Of a DNA stretch of 64,000 nt, positions 60,968 through 64,000 are shown one piece after another; within the stretch, counting starts at the first letter, position 1; every line of letters begins with the position of its first letter. Source of the DNA: Neurospora intermedia (Eukaryota > Ascomycota > Sordariomycetes > Sordariales > Sordariaceae). The stretch covers positions 744,001-808,000 of the forward strand of contig BTPP01000002.1 in NCBI GenBank assembly GCA_037102815.1, written 5' to 3'. The notes beneath the pieces were generated by a model. It made no database searches. It had not been told where the DNA came from and worked only from the letters and a program-made list of their open reading frames with translations. The translations under genes were made by a program, and so were the position numbers.

Positions 60968-63632
60968 CCTCACCTTGACCTCCATCTGGACTCAATGTCG
61001 ACACCAGAGTAAAGCCAGTCAGTACCGGTTGGCCAGGCCCATCCAACCATCTCTTCCAAGTTTCTGTGGTGTTGCCATCCAGACAGGCACGCGGAAACTT
61101 TTCATGTGAACCCCCTCATCGTCATCTACCATCATCAATCAGGTCGTCGAGCGGTTGGTTCCTTGTGCCTTGTGCCTTGTGCCTGGCAGGAACAGGAACC
61201 GACGACCTAGGAAAGGAAAGGTCCGGTCCGATGCCTCGTTCGTTGAATGTTGCATCGGGCTAGTCTAGTAGCTCCATACAACGTACCTGACCTGAAAGGG
61301 GTGATACGTGCCAGACTGGACCTGGCTGGCCAACTAAAACCGTTAGCGGAGTCTCCCTCCGCACACCCGCACACTACCCCAAAAAATCTTGGTTACAAAC
61401 ACCCAGAAATCTAGCGAGTCCAGTTGGAAATAGTGGGGCCCCCGCCCACTGCACACCTAAACGACACTAGTGTCAGACATTGTAAATCCCGTTATTTCCA
61501 AAATAAGGTACCCGCTAACCTTTTGGTCTTTCTCGATGCTGCAAGGTACCAAGATTCTAGCTTCGGAATTCCAACCTATCGGCAGCCAAGTGGGAAACCG
61601 TTTGACACATTTGACATAATCATTCTGCAGCAGCCGCACCACAATGCTTTGATACATGGCAGACACTACTTCATATCCACCCTACACCTACCACCTGAAA
61701 AGGTAGGATTTCGAAAGGCGTACAATCGGTGACGGTTAGTAGATTCATCCTCAAGAGAAGGCTGGGGAGGAGTGAGAGGGGATGAAACTATGATGAAAGT
61801 ACATACCAAATCTGAACTTCTTGGAGGTACAGAATCCCATAATGCCATTTACCCCAACTTCAACTTCAACTTCGAGATACCCACCCATTTCCTCCTCCCC
61901 TTTCTCTTTGCTCAGAATCATCACATGTATAGGTAGCAAATATCAATCTCGCAACGTTGCCATCGCCGAAGGTGTGAAGGTATCTCTTCCTGTCCTGTCC
62001 ACCTCACCGGTTGAGGTCATGTAACCAACTGGCAACTGTTGACCTCCATCACTTCCTGACATCCATCGAGGTAACCGTGTCCATGAAGCTGGCGTCAGGG
62101 TTCGAGATCAATGGGACATGGCGAGGGAACCGTTGCTTAAGCACAAGTGACCCGACAGGCCGACAAGTCGACAAAGAGGGAGCTTGATGTGACCCTGTGA
62201 GGGACCGGTTATCTCCTTGTCTTCACGTGCGAAACAAAAAAAAAAAAAAGGGGGGGGGGGGGGGGGGGTATGCAATTTCCGTGCCATGTGGGATTGATTG
62301 ATTCATGATTGTTGTGTACCTACCTACCTACCTACCTACCGGGCCGGGTCTGCGTGACGGCGTGGTCATGTTTCATCGAGCGTCTAGATTCGACCGCCGA
62401 GGATGGGCAGTTGGGCACGAGACGTCGATATCGAATCGTGAGCATTCGGTAGGTGTCTTGGGAATGATGAGGGTTTAGGTAGGCAGATGAAGGGGTGGGG
62501 GAGGATGAGACGGTAGAATAGTCCCCGTGATGGATAGCCCTTATCTCAGACCCTGTGCTCGTTTTGTCTTCTTGGTTGAGGAATCAAAGGGTGGATGAGA
62601 GGCAACTAGTCGACTGGAGCGAGACCTTGAAAGGGAAAAGTCCAAATGAAGAGCTGGTGTTAGAGCTCAGTGCCCGGTCACGATGTACATGAAAGGGTTC
62701 ATGGGGAAGCATCGCATCGCATCGCATCGCAGGGATGCGGATGCAGGCGCGATCACCAGACGGATAACCAGGCACCAGGCACCAGATTGTTCGGAAACAT
62801 TATCTACTACAGCGGGCCGGGAATTTGCAAGATGTCTCTGTACGGTGGCCATAATCCCCGGTTTTTGCCACCTGGAGTTCATCATCGGGGTCGTTCATAT
62901 CCACGGTTGTTCATATCATTATCCCCGAAGTCCCGGTTGTGGCAAATCCAAGTGCCGTCGGATCTAATCAGTAGATCTGAGGAGATTACCTCACATCCGC
63001 ATTGGGAAGGTCCCGTCGTGAACAACCGCCGGTAATCGATGGATGTATACATACCTCTACCTCTATCGATGTGGTCGGCCAAATACCGAGAAAAGCGGCC
63101 GCCATCTTCAACTGTTCTTAGAGATAATGTGTGATATCGAATTTGACAATCTCCGGTGCATGCAGACAAGACCATCATTTGTCCATGTTCATTATCAACT
63201 GAAGTGTCAGTAGGTTCGTGGGGGAGATGTCGTTGATAAAGGGACTAAATACCACCCTACCATTGACACGGTCAGGTACACCACCAATCATCGATGGTCG
63301 TTACATCTTCTCCACGGGGACAATTGAACATGCAACGTTACCCGGATATTGCGATCTGTCTGTTTGGATGCAGGTGTCATTGCAGTGCCGGTGATAATCT
63401 CTCCTAGGATATTCGAATTGAAACGTGGGCAACCTGATGATGAGGACGACGTCTGGAATTGATGTCGTGATGATCAACCAAGAACAAAACAATGTTTCCT
63501 ACCTACTTCGCAAAGATATACACAGGATAGATAGAACCTAGTAAAGAGTCAGATAAGAGCAGAAGAAATTGAAGGGAACATCAAACCCATCCGCATCACT
63601 ACGCCAGACCTACTGTACCCCAGGTAAACGCC
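60968..63632. other. Intergenic region
   Basis: No supported gene in about 2.7 kb. Short repeats include a GCATC run at 62709-62730. The TACCTCTACCTCTATC stretch near 63052 belongs to the dispersed motif. Confidence 0.5.
62236..62340. repeat. A14-G19 tract and TACC microsatellite
   Basis: Fourteen A (62236-62249) run directly into nineteen G (62250-62268); a TACC tetranucleotide array of six copies follows at 62317-62340. Confidence 0.9.
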
Positions 63633-64000
63633 TCATAGAACTCCATCCATCAACCACCCCCTAATAATCTTCATAACCTCCTCCCTCTTCTCCATCCCAT
63701 CGCTAACCAACTCCTCATCCCCAAACCGCCCCACGCCATCTTGATCATACCCATGAATAGCATCCGGTACCAACAACCACCTATATCTCCTCTTCACTTG
63801 CCCTTCGTCCACTTCCACCTCCCAATGAAACCTCTCATCCTCCAACTCCAACTTTCCCTTCTCCCCACCCACCTCTTCCCTGCCCAACATGTCCTCCACC
63901 CCCGGCACCTTCTTCCCTCCCAACTTGCACGCCAACCGCCACGCCTCGCCCCCCAACATGTCCAACTCGCACGCAATAACAAACACATTCGCAGGGAACT
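63633..64000 (-). CDS. Alpha/beta hydrolase, C-terminal part (cut by window edge)
   Basis: The minus-strand frame is open from the window edge to a stop at 63633, giving the last 121 or so residues. It begins FPANVFVIACELDMLGGEAWRLA, the end of a beta strand carrying the acidic residue of the catalytic triad (ELDML), and later has RYRWLLVPDAIHGYDQ, with the triad histidine in the IHGYD context. This is the C-terminal layout of the alpha/beta hydrolase-3 (hormone-sensitive lipase-like) esterases. Between the two lies an acidic insert (EEVGGEKGKLELEDERF). The nucleophile elbow and oxyanion HGG motif would be outside the window, so activity and substrate cannot be judged. The end is WLMDGVL, with no targeting signal visible. 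Confidence 0.72.
   Translation of the reverse strand, partial: FPANVFVIACELDMLGGEAWRLACKLGGKKVPGVEDMLGREEVGGEKGKLELEDERFHWEVEVDEGQVKRRYRWLLVPDAIHGYDQDGVGRFGDEELVSDGMEKREEVMKIIRGWLMDGVL

Noticed and set aside
1-64000. tRNA, 5S rRNA, CRISPR arrays and telomere repeats
   Set aside because: I looked for tRNA T-loop and A-box patterns, the Neurospora 5S start, regularly spaced repeats and TTAGGG arrays by eye and found none; a covariance-model scan would be needed to exclude RNA genes firmly.

Overview
The window looks like nuclear DNA of a filamentous ascomycete, most probably Neurospora or a close Sordariaceae relative. The reasons are short introns (about 55-110 bp) with GTRNGT donors and CTAAC-type branch sites, Neurospora-like genes (a second alternative oxidase of the aod-3 type, an ech42/chit42-type GH18 chitinase, a NACHT-ankyrin NLR), wide intergenic space, and an 11-kb AT-rich block with strong CpA/TpG loss, the mark of repeat-induced point mutation (RIP). 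No tRNA, 5S rRNA, CRISPR array or bacterial-type operon was seen. The species call is inference from gene content; no search was run.

Left part, 1-29.7 kb. Three well-supported genes lie in gene-poor DNA: a minus-strand secretory/type I membrane protein (1214-2465, one intron), alternative oxidase (8434-9719, three introns) and a BTB/POZ-like protein (13903-15408, one intron). Between and after them are remnants: a coding relic with one internal stop (about 12.57-13.08 kb), a Pub1/TIA1-like RRM fragment on the minus strand (18.2-18.5 kb) next to other exon-like scraps, and two weak spliced candidates (20.5-21.4 kb and 24.2-24.9 kb). From 26.3 to 29.7 kb the DNA is strand-asymmetric and full of short tandem repeats.

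Middle, 29.74-40.9 kb. This block is AT-rich, RIP-mutated and without any intact gene, and is probably silenced heterochromatin built on old repeats. GC-rich microsatellites, a 28-G run and a purine-rich minisatellite stand out inside it.

Right part, 40.9-64 kb. A small protein with a predicted lipidated N-terminus lies on the minus strand (43168-43590). An 854-residue coiled-coil protein (48739-51411, minus) sits head-to-head with a 1276-residue NACHT-ankyrin NLR (52914-56803, plus); the NLR leader holds a spliced intron and two upstream ORFs that overlap end to start. Then come a secreted ten-cysteine protein (58031-58567, plus), a GH18 chitinase (59342-60817, minus) and, at the right edge, the C-terminus of an alpha/beta hydrolase (63633 to beyond 64000, minus). 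Functional themes are respiration bypass, cell-wall or secreted functions and possible non-self recognition. Nothing shows co-regulation of neighbours except the shared upstream region of the coiled-coil and NLR genes.

The best candidates for something undescribed are the chained upstream ORFs before the NLR, a dispersed TACCTCTAG-type motif that often forms palindromes and seems absent from the RIP block, and a CGG-N7-CGG site upstream of the second alternative oxidase gene.
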